This document shows positions 35,767 through 44,370 of a stretch of DNA of 64,000 nt, one piece after another; the first letter of the stretch is position 1; every line of letters begins with the position of its first letter. Origin of the DNA: JAJPJE01 sp963724985 (lineage in GTDB: Bacteria; Acidobacteriota; Terriglobia; Terriglobales; Acidobacteriaceae). Where the stretch lies: the NCBI GenBank assembly GCA_963724985.1, contig CAVRWV010000002.1, forward strand, positions 5,702 through 69,701, read 5' to 3'. The notes below the pieces were generated by a model. That model searched no databases. It was not told the DNA's origin and saw nothing but the letters and a program-made list of their open reading frames with translations. The translations under genes were made by a program, and so were the position numbers.

Positions 35767-35967
35767 ATGAGAATTACGATGACCCTCACGCGCCGCAACG
35801 GGCACCTTGTGCCTCTCGGCCAGAATGAAGCGCTGAGAATTCTTCTCGCGAGATCCGATCAGGAGATGCGGCAAAACTTTCAGTCGCATTCCGAGCAAAG
35901 CTTCTTTGTTCGATTGATGCGCATCTTCGTGGTGGTGGCGCAGACTGCGTTTCCCTTGCATCGCTAG
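35767..35967 (+). CDS. Small hypothetical protein (66 aa)
   Basis: A 66-codon frame lies between a perfect CRP-type site and a strong bidirectional terminator, which is the main reason to believe in it. The product is basic and Arg/Gln-rich with a short hydrophobic stretch near the C-terminus (FFVRLMRIFVVVAQTAF) that could be an amphipathic or membrane helix. An ATG at 35779 is an alternative start. No family is recognised. It may instead be a regulatory RNA. Confidence 0.4.
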   Translation: MRITMTLTRRNGHLVPLGQNEALRILLARSDQEMRQNFQSHSEQSFFVRLMRIFVVVAQTAFPLHR

Positions 35968-35992
35968 TAGCGCGTTCGATCTCTGAAAAAAT

Positions 35993-36018
35993 AAGCCCGG
36001 CAAACGTCTGCCGGGCTT
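35993..36018. terminator. Bidirectional rho-independent terminator
   Basis: AAGCCCGGCA (35993-36002) pairs with TGCCGGGCTT (36009-36018) around a 6-base loop. On the plus strand it is followed by TTT, and on the minus strand by TATTTTTTC. It serves the small plus-strand unit and the minus-strand phosphoesterase ending at 36044. Confidence 0.85.
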
Positions 36019-36043
36019 TTTGCTGCTCTGTTAAACAAATCGT

Positions 36044-38080
36044 TTAGTCGCTGTCGTGATCTCCATCGTGATCCCCAACGCTGAGCAGATCCATCAGATC
36101 GCCGATCGCGGGCTTATTCCCGGGAACATATGGATTGCCCTTTTCGGCTTTCGGATTGGGAAGATTGTCGCGGCTGCGGTCAGTCAACGGCTTCAGTCCC
36201 CAGTTTGCTTCGATGAATTTCACAACAGAGGCGTGATCCGAATAGACGTGCGAGATGTGGCCGGCCTTCGTCCACGGCGAAACTACGATCATGGGAACTC
36301 GGGTTCCGTCGCCAAAAAAATCGACTGGCTGGATGTAGCCTGAGTCATAGTAGCCACCGCCTTCGTCAAAGGTCACTAAGATCGCGGTACTCTTCCACAA
36401 CTCTGGATTCGCCTGCACTCCATCCACAATCTTCTTCACGAAACCTTCGTACAGGTTCAGCTTCGAAGATGCCGGGTGGCCGTCCAGGTATCCATCAGGT
36501 TTTACATACGAAACCGCCGGAAGCGTGCCATTCGCGATCGCCGCGTACAGATCCGTGGTGTCTTTCAGATGTGACCTGCCCGAGGCGCTGGTCATGATCG
36601 AGCTCACATACTGGAACGGATTACAGATGTTGCAGTAAGTGTTGTCGGGCGTCACATAGTTGTTGTCGGGATTGGCAAGATACGCGTTCCACTGATCTCC
36701 GTAGTACGCCCACGAGATGTTCTTCTGGATGAGGGCATCACCAATGGTGCGCAAGTTAGACGGGGGAATCGTGAAGACGGTTTGGTTCGGATTGGTGATG
36801 TCGGCATACGCATTGCGACCGTCACCGTAGTATCCCGGGTTGTAATTGTTCAACAGGTAGTAATGTCCTGGAGCACACTTCGGATCCACTTCGTAGGGCA
36901 AAGACGACAGATAATTCAGCACGGACGAAACACCGGGAGCATCCGAATCCGAGCAATTGCTATAGGTTCCGCCGCCGAACGACATGGAGCCGAATGAGCC
37001 GCCGCCGTAACCATCTTGCGTGTACCAGTTATTTGTCCCCGGCTGCGCATTCGGATTTTCGATTTCGTCTACGACGCCGGCGTTCTTCGAGCCAGCAGCG
37101 ACGAGTTGCTTATGCGGTGGAACGGCGGGATTGCCATTGCCATCGCTGAACCAGATCGCGTCCGCGGCGCCCAGCATCACGTGATTTGCGCCGGTTCCGC
37201 CGTTGACGCCCTGGTGGTAGTTGTCGCTCATCGCGTAATGATCGGCGAGATATTTGAGATACGGAGCATCGCCCTTCAGCACGTTGTAGAAGCTCATCGC
37301 GGTGGAACCTTCGCCGGTGCTCTGGTCATTGAAACCAGTGGCCTGCGCATTACCATTCGATCCCGCGCCGATAGTCGTTTCAACCCATGGAAACAGGTCA
37401 GAACGGCAACCACTGGGATTCCATGTGGTCGCGTACGCGGCATTGCAATCCATCTGCTGCCACATCTGGTAGAAGCGGTGCACGGGGCTGGCCGTATATG
37501 CGTCGTAGGGTAGCGTGGCTGAGGTCAATTGAAACGGCCCCGGCGGCAAATTGCTCGCATGGGGGATACGAGTATCGGGGCCTTTGGCTGTCTGGCCGGT
37601 GCCACCTGTCGTCAAGTATTGGTAATAGTCGTCCGGCAATCCGTTCTCGATTGTCTTGGCTTGTGCAACTGAACTGAAAAGTGGATTAGTTGGTCCGCCT
37701 ACCATCGCCGGCGGAAGCTTTGAGTAGAGCGTCTTATCGCCAGGACTCATCTCGTACTTGTCCGCGTGCGTGTCTTTCGCCGACCACTGGCTAGCCAGGA
37801 AGAAATTCGGGCCGGGCGTTCCATCCTTATTCACGATGCCTTCGGAAAGCAGATTCTTTACGGTCTCACCCTTCTTCGGCTTGTACGTTGCGAATATGTG
37901 ATCGAAAGTACGATTTTCGCCGAGAATCACGATTACGTGTTTGATCGGCGTGCGAGTCTTATTGGAATTGTCCGTCTGCGCAACGGCAGCTACCGGAACA
38001 GCGGTTTGAATCGCCAGCGAGAACAACGCGGCACTTGCCGCCACTCGCCACTTCTTCGGAACGAACTGCTGTACATCCAT
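36044..38080 (-). CDS. Secreted phospholipase C/acid phosphatase-type phosphoesterase
   Basis: The 678-residue protein has a signal peptide (VAASAALFSLAIQTAVPVAAVAQ). The phosphoesterase family signature begins IKHVIVILGENRTFDHIFATY, with metal-ligand Glu/Asn at the N-terminus. LVTFDEGGGYYDSGY and SPWTKAGHISHVYSDHASVVKFIE follow near the C-terminus, supplying metal and phosphate contacts. It is intact, unlike the relative at 1350, and lacks the Ig-like repeats. The tail ends in an Asp/His-rich GDHDGDHDSD. It probably releases phosphate or diglyceride from phosphoesters in the periplasm or outside the cell. Confidence 0.87.
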   Translation of the reverse strand: MDVQQFVPKKWRVAASAALFSLAIQTAVPVAAVAQTDNSNKTRTPIKHVIVILGENRTFDHIFATYKPKKGETVKNLLSEGIVNKDGTPGPNFFLASQWSAKDTHADKYEMSPGDKTLYSKLPPAMVGGPTNPLFSSVAQAKTIENGLPDDYYQYLTTGGTGQTAKGPDTRIPHASNLPPGPFQLTSATLPYDAYTASPVHRFYQMWQQMDCNAAYATTWNPSGCRSDLFPWVETTIGAGSNGNAQATGFNDQSTGEGSTAMSFYNVLKGDAPYLKYLADHYAMSDNYHQGVNGGTGANHVMLGAADAIWFSDGNGNPAVPPHKQLVAAGSKNAGVVDEIENPNAQPGTNNWYTQDGYGGGSFGSMSFGGGTYSNCSDSDAPGVSSVLNYLSSLPYEVDPKCAPGHYYLLNNYNPGYYGDGRNAYADITNPNQTVFTIPPSNLRTIGDALIQKNISWAYYGDQWNAYLANPDNNYVTPDNTYCNICNPFQYVSSIMTSASGRSHLKDTTDLYAAIANGTLPAVSYVKPDGYLDGHPASSKLNLYEGFVKKIVDGVQANPELWKSTAILVTFDEGGGYYDSGYIQPVDFFGDGTRVPMIVVSPWTKAGHISHVYSDHASVVKFIEANWGLKPLTDRSRDNLPNPKAEKGNPYVPGNKPAIGDLMDLLSVGDHDGDHDSD

Positions 38081-38200
38081 CTTCCATCCTCCATAAAGGT
38101 GGTGGACGAAAGGTAAGCTGATTGTTTTGCGGGTCGGTTAATGACGAGTAAAGATCAAAAGAATATTGCTCCACATCGTGGAACGATTTGTGACGCAAAA

Positions 38201-38221
38201 AGCCCGGCACGCGGCCGGGCT
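38201..38221 (-). terminator. Rho-independent terminator of the coiled-coil gene
   Basis: AGCCCGGC (38201-38208) pairs with GCCGGGCT (38214-38221) around a 5-base loop. On the minus strand TTTTTGCG follows. It lies 35 bases past the stop codon at 38256. Confidence 0.8.
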
Positions 38222-38255
38222 CTCTGTGAAGCAGGGAGGACATTCGAGATGAAGC

Positions 38256-39092
38256 TTACTTTGGAAGTTCCAGCTTCTGCCGTTGTCGGAGCAGTCGCCG
38301 ATGCTGTCGTCGCGCTCGCAGCGGCATTCTGATTTCCGTCGTCGCAGCCAGTTCCGACTGGCGGTACTTCGGCTCGCTGACGTAGCCGTGAACGTGATCC
38401 TTCGTGACTTTGTTGATCACCAGTTCAACTGGACGTCCACCTTCCGCCGCGTAGAAGACGACAGGCTGGAGCAGGTTCACATGCTTTTGCGAAAGCTTTG
38501 CGTCGTCCACCATCAGTTCCAGATCAGCATACTGATTCTTCGTGTTGGCCTTCTTCAGGCGGATTCCGACCGGTCCCTGCGACGAAAACTGCTTCGACTT
38601 ATCCAGGTCGAATTCGTAATACTTGCGCTCGCCTTTGCGCTCCAGCGCGACCAGTTCCTCATGAGTCGACGCGATGGAACCGGAAAGCTCTGTGCGAGTC
38701 CCCGCTAGATCTTGCCGAGTTGCGTCGATCGCCTTCTGCTGCTCGTCGAGCTTGGCCTGGAACTGCTTCCATCGAGGATCGTCATGCCGAACGGCCGCAT
38801 GCGCGCTCTTGTGATTCGATTTTGCGACTACTGCCGGATGAGCAGCCGATTGCTTCTCGGCGGCGGCAGCCTGTTGCTGGACCTGCGCTTCACTTAATTG
38901 GTTCAGTCGCGAGTTCAGCGCCTCCATCTGGTTGCGGGTCTGGTCCAGCGTTGTGGAGATCTGAGCGTTCTGGGCGCTCAACTGTGTCGAAACACCGTGT
39001 TCGTGCCACGCGTATCCGAGTGCCGCAACTACTAGCAGCAACGAAGCGATGATGCCCAAATGCGAGGGTCGTACAGGAAGTTCTTGAGACAT
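38256..39092 (-). CDS. Membrane-anchored coiled-coil protein of unknown function
   Basis: The 278-residue protein starts at ATG 39092 with GGAG six bases upstream. One N-terminal transmembrane helix (LGIIASLLLVVAALGYAW) is followed by a long heptad-rich coiled coil (STTLDQTRNQMEALNSRLNQLSEAQ; DEQQKAIDATRQDLAGTRTEL). A C-terminal globular domain (KYYEFDLDKSKQFSSQGPVGIRLKKA..VYVSEPKY-like) completes it. No family is recognised. The last 25 residues are Arg-rich, whereas the +1 frame there is Ala/Thr-rich; since that frame runs through the terminator, I keep the in-frame stop. The start codon is inside a predicted hairpin. Confidence 0.75.
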   Translation of the reverse strand: MSQELPVRPSHLGIIASLLLVVAALGYAWHEHGVSTQLSAQNAQISTTLDQTRNQMEALNSRLNQLSEAQVQQQAAAAEKQSAAHPAVVAKSNHKSAHAAVRHDDPRWKQFQAKLDEQQKAIDATRQDLAGTRTELSGSIASTHEELVALERKGERKYYEFDLDKSKQFSSQGPVGIRLKKANTKNQYADLELMVDDAKLSQKHVNLLQPVVFYAAEGGRPVELVINKVTKDHVHGYVSEPKYRQSELAATTEIRMPLRARRQHRRLLRQRQKLELPK

Positions 39093-39121
39093 GGTTAACT
39101 CCGGGAGCAATTCTTAACCAT
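39091..39121 (-). promoter_or_regulatory. Hairpin overlapping RBS and start codon of the coiled-coil gene
   Basis: ATGGTTAA and TTAACCAT form an 8-base stem with a 15-base loop containing the GGAG ribosome-binding site. The start ATG is in the downstream arm. Such a structure could limit translation. A nine-codon frame starting in the upstream arm also ends there (a possible leader peptide). Confidence 0.45.
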
Positions 39122-39280
39122 GTATAGGGCAAGCCAGATGCCAGAGTAGCTGAACCGTAAGCTGCTGATTTTTCTAGGTAAGTACCTGCAGGACAATAGT
39201 CGCGCCACGTAGGGCTTTCCCTCGAATAGGAAGAATTTACGGGGCGACAAACCGAGGGCTACCTCGGCTCGGACTTATCG

Positions 39281-39784
39281 TTATTTCTTTGGTGACACCG
39301 GCTTCGGTAGCTTCTTCAATAGCTGCGCGGTCGGGATCTCGTTTCCATCCTTATCTACGTAGTGAATATCGAAGGCCGTGTCGATCAGGTCATAAAATAC
39401 GCACGTCGCCGTGCAGGTGAACTGATGCGCCTGCTTTGCCGGAAGAAATACGTAGTCGCCGCCCTTCATGTCGTGGGCAGCGGCGCCTTTGGTCTCCACC
39501 GTCGCATTGCCTCCGACGAATATGAGCTGCTCGTTTGCCGTATGCCAATGCCAGGGGATCACGCAACCTGCAGTCGTTTTCGCCAGTATTGTCGCGGCGC
39601 CCTGGGTCGGGTCTCCATGCACTGCTGAGATCGTCATGCAGGGCGGCAGCACCGCTAGCGGCGCAAACCTGGTGGTCGATACCGATGCGTAGCTCATCTG
39701 GTCGCCAGCCTGCGCTAAAGAAATGGCGGAGAGCAGACAGCAGATAATCGCCAGGATCAGGCTCCGAACTCGTGTCCCTAGCAT
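39281..39784 (-). CDS. Secreted cupin-domain protein
   Basis: The 167-residue protein starts at ATG 39784, six bases after GGAGG. A signal peptide (SLILAIICCLLSAISLAQ) precedes a single cupin barrel. Motif 1 reads IPWHWHTANEQLIFVGGNATVE, with two His and a Glu for metal binding. Motif 2 reads PAKQAHQFTCTATC, with one His. Single-domain periplasmic cupins often bind small molecules or act as dioxygenases or isomerases; nothing narrows the role here. It is divergent from the serine hydrolase. Confidence 0.85.
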   Translation of the reverse strand: MLGTRVRSLILAIICCLLSAISLAQAGDQMSYASVSTTRFAPLAVLPPCMTISAVHGDPTQGAATILAKTTAGCVIPWHWHTANEQLIFVGGNATVETKGAAAHDMKGGDYVFLPAKQAHQFTCTATCVFYDLIDTAFDIHYVDKDGNEIPTAQLLKKLPKPVSPKK

Positions 39785-39926
39785 GCCGTACCTCCAAGAA
39801 TGAGCTTGTGCGCGCGTGAGTATAGCACTGACGAGTGGCTTCGTCGCCAAAGGTAGAGGGGTGGTCTGTTAAACGTTCGCGGAGCTGGCGCGTCTTACAT
39901 GCAATCCACATGGAGGCATCCGCTCG

Positions 39927-41039
39927 ATGAGAGTTGCCCGATATCTGCTGTGCCTGTTGTGTATCCCGGCTTCACTTGCAGCGCAGGCCCCCACTGTTTC
40001 GAACACCGCGACCAACGAATGGTCCGTCGTAAAACCTCAGGACGCAGGCCTTTCCGCCGAACCGCTGAGCAAGATGGAGGCGGCGATTCGGTCGGGCGAT
40101 TTGAAGAAGATCACCAGTGTGCTTGTCGCTCGCCACGGCAAGCTTGTTTACGAAAATTACTTCAACGGATCAAGCCAGGGAGCACTGCAGGAGACACGGT
40201 CGGCGACGAAATCCATCACCGACATGCTGGTTGGAATCGCGATCGATAAGAAGATCCTCTCCGGAGTCAGCGCTCCCATTCTCCCATTCTTCCCTGACAA
40301 GCAACCACTCGAAAATCCCGATCCCCGTAAATCCAAAATAACGATCGAAGACTTTCTTACGATGAGTTCCCTGCTTGAGTGCGACGATTGGAACAATTTC
40401 TCGCGCGGCAACGAAGAGCGCATGTACCTGATCGAGGACTGGGTGAAATTCACGCTCGATCTTCCGATCAAAGGATTTGCGCCGTGGGTCACGAAGCCGC
40501 AGGATTCCCCGTATGGCCGCAGCTTCAGCTATTGCACAGCCGGAGCCAGCACCCTGGGCGCGATTTTGGAACGTGCGGCGAAGATGCCAGTGCCCGATTT
40601 CGCGCGCGCAAATCTGTTTGGACCGTTGGGAATCGAAAAAACTGACTGGAAATTCTCTCCGCTCGGAACCGCGCAAACTGGTGGCGGACTCGGCCTTCGC
40701 AGTCGCGATCTGCTGAAACTCGCGCAGTTGTACCTGAACGGCGGCACATGGAATGGCAAACGCATCGTGTCTGAGGCCTGGGTAAAAACTTCCACGCAGC
40801 CGCACGTCCAGATCGATGACAACACCAACTACGGCTATTTCTGGTGGCTAAAAGATTTCAAGTCCGGCGAGAAGAATTTCCCCGCCTTCTACATGTCAGG
40901 CAATGGAGGCAACAAAGTTTTGGCGTTCCCGGCGCAAGACATGGTCGTGGTCATCACCAGCACGAATTACAACACCCGCGGCATGCATGAGCAGACAGAC
41001 AAGATTCTGACTGACTTCGTCCTGCCGGCAGTTCAGTGA
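39927..41039 (+). CDS. Secreted beta-lactamase-family serine hydrolase
   Basis: The 370-residue protein has a signal peptide (MRVARYLLCLLCIPASLAAQ). The SxxK motif SATK carries the nucleophile serine and general-base lysine at about residues 93-96. FSYCTAG supplies the second (Y-x-N-like) motif with Thr instead of Asn. MSGNGGNK is the third motif. This is the class C beta-lactamase/D-Ala-D-Ala esterase-like family (COG1680), mostly esterases or peptidases, not true beta-lactamases. The natural substrate is unknown. A glycoside hydrolase gene follows on the same strand. Confidence 0.88.
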   Translation: MRVARYLLCLLCIPASLAAQAPTVSNTATNEWSVVKPQDAGLSAEPLSKMEAAIRSGDLKKITSVLVARHGKLVYENYFNGSSQGALQETRSATKSITDMLVGIAIDKKILSGVSAPILPFFPDKQPLENPDPRKSKITIEDFLTMSSLLECDDWNNFSRGNEERMYLIEDWVKFTLDLPIKGFAPWVTKPQDSPYGRSFSYCTAGASTLGAILERAAKMPVPDFARANLFGPLGIEKTDWKFSPLGTAQTGGGLGLRSRDLLKLAQLYLNGGTWNGKRIVSEAWVKTSTQPHVQIDDNTNYGYFWWLKDFKSGEKNFPAFYMSGNGGNKVLAFPAQDMVVVITSTNYNTRGMHEQTDKILTDFVLPAVQ

Positions 41040-41102
41040 TATCTGCAGAGAGTGCATGCATCGGAGTTATCATCCCAGTGCGCGGGAAACAGCGCGCATA
41101 GC

Positions 41103-42254
41103 ATGATGACTCGGCTAAAACTTTTTACTTTTGCTATTTTGCTACTCGGCACGGCTACAACCTTATTCGCGCAACGCCAGCGCTGGACGGTTGAACAAGC
41201 CAACACGTGGTATCAGCAACAGCCGTGGCTGGTGGGCAGCAACTTCATTCCCGACAACGCGATTAACCAGTTGGAAATGTGGCAGCCCGCGACCTTCGAT
41301 CCCAAGGAAATCGACAAGGAGCTCGGCTGGGCGGAGGCGATCGGCATGAATACCATGCGCGTTTTCCTCCACGACCTGCTGTGGCAACAGGACGCCAACG
41401 GATTCAAGCAGCGCCTCGACCAGTTTCTCGCGATATGCGCGCGCCACCACATCCGCCCAATTCTCGTTTTGTTTGACTCGTGCTGGGATCCGCATCCCAG
41501 GCTCGGCCCTCAGCACCCGCCCATTCCCGGCGTACACAATTCAGGCTGGGTGCAGAGTCCCGGGGCTGACGCTTTGCGCGATCCTTCGCAGTATCCGCGG
41601 CTGAAGGCTTATGTCGTCGGCGTTGTCGGGGCGTTCGCGAATGATCAGCGTGTCCTCGCGTGGGATGTCTGGAATGAGCCCGATAATGGCTATGCTTCCT
41701 CAAGCAAAGAGCTTCCCAATAAGGTTGCGCTGGTTGCGGCTCTACTGCCACAGGTGTTCGAGTGGACGCGTTCCGTCAATCCTTCACAGCCTCTCACCAG
41801 CGGCGTTTGGGAGGGAGATCCCGCCGAGTGGAGCGACGCGGGCAAGTGGACTCCTGTCCAACGCACGCAGCTCGAACAATCTGATGTGATCTCGTTCCAC
41901 AACTACAGCTGGCCCGAGGATTTCGAAGCGCATGTGACCGCGCTTCAGCGACTGCAGCGCCCGATTCTGTGCACGGAGTTCATGGCTCGCTCCGCGGGAA
42001 GCACGTTTGACACGATTCTTCCGATTGCGAAGAAATACAAGATGGCCGCGATCAATTGGGGGTTCGTGGCCGGCAAAACTCAGACCATTTATCCGTGGGA
42101 ATCCTGGCAGCATCCATACGTTCATACTCAACCGCCAGTCTGGTTCCACGACATTTTCAAAGCGGATGGCACTCCCTATCGCGAGCGCGAAACGCAACTC
42201 ATTCGCGAACTAACGAGCGAATCCAACCAGCAGAAGGCACAGGCATCACAATGA
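41103..42254 (+). CDS. Secreted GH5-like glycoside hydrolase (cellulase-type TIM barrel)
   Basis: The protein is about 383 residues from ATG 41103 (41106 is also possible), with a signal peptide ending ...GTATTLFAQ. The TIM-barrel sequence shows MNTMRVFLHDLLW, the acid/base Glu in VLAWDVWNEPDN and the nucleophile Glu in PILCTEFMAR. This is the GH5/clan A arrangement. It overlaps trmO by 4 bases (ATGA). The substrate is likely a beta-glucan, mannan or similar polymer, but this cannot be read from the sequence. Confidence 0.83.
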   Translation: MMTRLKLFTFAILLLGTATTLFAQRQRWTVEQANTWYQQQPWLVGSNFIPDNAINQLEMWQPATFDPKEIDKELGWAEAIGMNTMRVFLHDLLWQQDANGFKQRLDQFLAICARHHIRPILVLFDSCWDPHPRLGPQHPPIPGVHNSGWVQSPGADALRDPSQYPRLKAYVVGVVGAFANDQRVLAWDVWNEPDNGYASSSKELPNKVALVAALLPQVFEWTRSVNPSQPLTSGVWEGDPAEWSDAGKWTPVQRTQLEQSDVISFHNYSWPEDFEAHVTALQRLQRPILCTEFMARSAGSTFDTILPIAKKYKMAAINWGFVAGKTQTIYPWESWQHPYVHTQPPVWFHDIFKADGTPYRERETQLIRELTSESNQQKAQASQ

Positions 42255-42700
42255 TCGTTATGAATCCGATTGGGCACGTCGTTAGCCCTTACAAAGATCC
42301 CAAGGATGTTCCCCGCGGCCTGGGCGCGAAACACGAGGTTGAGGGCGTGCTTGCAATCGCGCCGGAATTCGAGATCGGCCTCGCCGACATTGAAGGCTTT
42401 TCTCATCTTTATGTCATCTGGGCCTTCGATCGCTCCACTGGATACGAATTGACGGCCACTCCACCCACCGATACTCGCCCCCATGGCGTGTTCGCTACCC
42501 GATCTCCGTTTCGACCGAACCCGATCGGCCTGACTGTCGTGTCACTGCTGCGCCGCGAAGGCGCTCGACTGCACGTGCGTGGCATCGACATGCTCGACGG
42601 TACGCCGATTCTGGATATCAAACCCTACCTCTCGAATATCCCGGAAGAGCAGTTGCGGCGCGGCTGGCTGGCCGAGGCGGAAGCGCGCGCGAAGTCGTGA
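42251..42700 (+). CDS. trmO: tRNA (m6t6A37) methyltransferase TrmO (TsaA family)
   Basis: The 149-residue protein begins MIVMNPIGHVVSPYKDP, the typical TrmO/YaeB start. FSHLYVIWAFDR, THPHGVFATRSPFRPNPIGLT-type residues (here RPHGVFATRSPFRPNPIGLT) and DMLDGTPILDIKPYL are the conserved TsaA barrel blocks. It methylates N6 of t6A at position 37 of some tRNAs using SAM. The start ATG overlaps the stop of the glycoside hydrolase gene. The frame is open far upstream, but only the region after 42251 matches the family. Confidence 0.92.
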   Translation: MIVMNPIGHVVSPYKDPKDVPRGLGAKHEVEGVLAIAPEFEIGLADIEGFSHLYVIWAFDRSTGYELTATPPTDTRPHGVFATRSPFRPNPIGLTVVSLLRREGARLHVRGIDMLDGTPILDIKPYLSNIPEEQLRRGWLAEAEARAKS

Positions 42701-43170
42701 ATCGGCAATGCTTTTCTCGATTAACGTTCCGACGAGGAGAGCCTCCGCAGCGCGGCGGACCAACCCACGTGATCGCCGTCATGCACAGGGTCCGTCAAAT
42801 CACAGCTCGCCAGTCGCGCATCCGTCAGCACCGTAGGCGCCAATTCTCGAAAATTGTTGAATAATTCAGCATAATCGCGATCGCTTCTCGAAAATGCCCT
42901 ACCTATGAGGCCTTTTGGGCCGCGATGCCATCCGCTGGCTTCGTCCCTGATCACCGAGCTGCAACTGTTTTCCGCACCTTCCGGGTCTCAGCCTGACGCT
43001 GCAGGCAGGTACTCACATTGAAGCGTGATTTCTGTCACGGCCAATCGTTAATCACAATGAGATAAACATCTCCGCCCGCCAGGTCCGAATACTCGTTCAC
43101 CGGCGTGGGCCGACCCCAGGTTTCGTAACGCCGCGTGCCAAGGCGCTTATTAACGTTAAGGAACTCATTC
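42701..43170. other. Intergenic control region before the hydrogenase operon
   Basis: These 470 bases contain no convincing gene. The minus-strand frame at 42721-42954 has no ribosome-binding site or recognisable domain. The region carries a CRP-like palindrome at 43024 and a TTAACGTTAA palindrome at 43150-43159, just upstream of the hydrogenase start. Confidence 0.5.
43024..43039. promoter_or_regulatory. CRP/FNR-like palindrome CGTGA-N6-TCACG
   Basis: CGTGATTTCTGTCACG is a perfect palindrome in its half-sites with the GTGA...TCAC core. It lies about 130 bases upstream of the hydrogenase small-subunit start. It could make hydrogenase expression depend on redox or carbon state. Confidence 0.5.
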
Positions 43171-44368
43171 ATGTCCAAGCCCGACTTCCCTGAGAAGCAA
43201 ACAATCGGAAATAGCCTGAAGAATGCCGGAGTTTCGCGCCGCGATTTCCTTTCCTTCTGCGGCGTACTAATGGTCGCCGCTCCTGTGGGCCTCACCCTCA
43301 CACAGAAGGCCTCAGCCACGGCGATCGCGAACGCCATCGGTCAGGCAAAAAAGCCGTCCGTCATCTGGCTGCATTTCCAGGACTGCACCGGCTGCTCAGA
43401 AACTCTGCTGCGAACCTCGCGTCCCGACGTTGCCAGCCTGATCCTGAACGTCATCTCGCTCGACTACCACGAGACGCTGATGGCGGCGTCCGGTTACCAG
43501 GCTGAGAAGTCGTTGCGCGATGCGGTTGAGCAGAACGCCGGCAAGTTCATCCTCGTGTGCGAAGGATCGGTTCCGACGAAGGATCAGGGCGTCTACATGA
43601 AGCTGGCGGGGCGTCCGGCGCTCGAAGTTTTGAAAGACGTGGGATCGAAGGCAGCGGCGGTCGTCGCCATGGGTTCCTGCGCATCCTGGGGCGGCGTACC
43701 TTCTGCCGATCCGAATCCAACGGGCGCGGTTGGTGTCGATCAGATCATCACCGACAAGCCTGTCGTCACGCTTCCCGGATGCCCGCCGAATCCTTACAAC
43801 CTGCTGGGCACCGTCCTCGAATACGCAACCATGGGCAAACTGCCCGCACTCGATCAGTTCAATCGTCCGAAGTTCGCTTACGACCGATTGATTCACGATC
43901 ATTGCCCACGTCGCGCGCACTTCGATGCCGGCCGTTTCGCAAAGGAATTTGGCGATGATGGCCACCGCATCGGCTGGTGCTTGTACAAGCTGGGGTGCAA
44001 GGGCCCGGCAACGCACGCCGCCTGCTCGACGCAGCCATTCAACGAAACTCCTGATGTATGGCCGATCGGCATCGGCGCGCCTTGCGTGGGTTGCACCGAA
44101 AAAGCAGTTGGCTTCCGCATTCCGATCTTCCAGACCGTCGACATTCAACGCGTAACGCCGCCCGAGGCAACTACCCTCGGTGCACATGCCCATCGGATCG
44201 GCGAGCACGGTGGCTGCCGGACTTGCAGGCTTGATCGCGGGCGGAATCGGCGGCGCGGCGTACATGGCTGCAAGCCGGTTGCCGGGCGGCAAGGACAAGA
44301 ATCCGCCGGCCGCGCCTTCTTCCGACGAACCAGCCGATTCCACTCTGCAGGATGTGGGAGGCAAATAG
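43171..44368 (+). CDS. hybO: [NiFe] hydrogenase small subunit (HybO type), C-terminus frame-shifted
   Basis: From ATG 43171 (AAGGAA upstream) the protein has a Tat signal (SRRDFLSFCG). The Fe-S ligands are CTGCSE (proximal cluster, standard four-Cys type, not the six-Cys oxygen-tolerant form), GSCASWGG, LPGCPPNP, HDHCPRRAHFDAG and GWCLYKLGCKGP, with CVGCTE last. After RVTPPEA (near 44165) the expected membrane-anchor tail (STVAAGLAGLIAGGIGGAAY) is found in the +1 frame, ending with a stop at 44366-44368. As written, the original frame instead reads without a stop into hybA. A single-base indel is the simplest explanation. It forms the electron-transfer subunit of a membrane-bound, periplasm-facing uptake hydrogenase. 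Confidence 0.9.
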
Positions 44369-44370
44369 CG

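Noticed and set aside
42721..42954. 77-codon minus-strand frame before the hydrogenase operon
   Set aside because: No ribosome-binding site, no recognisable domain and no supporting neighbours, although its sequence is not obviously random.
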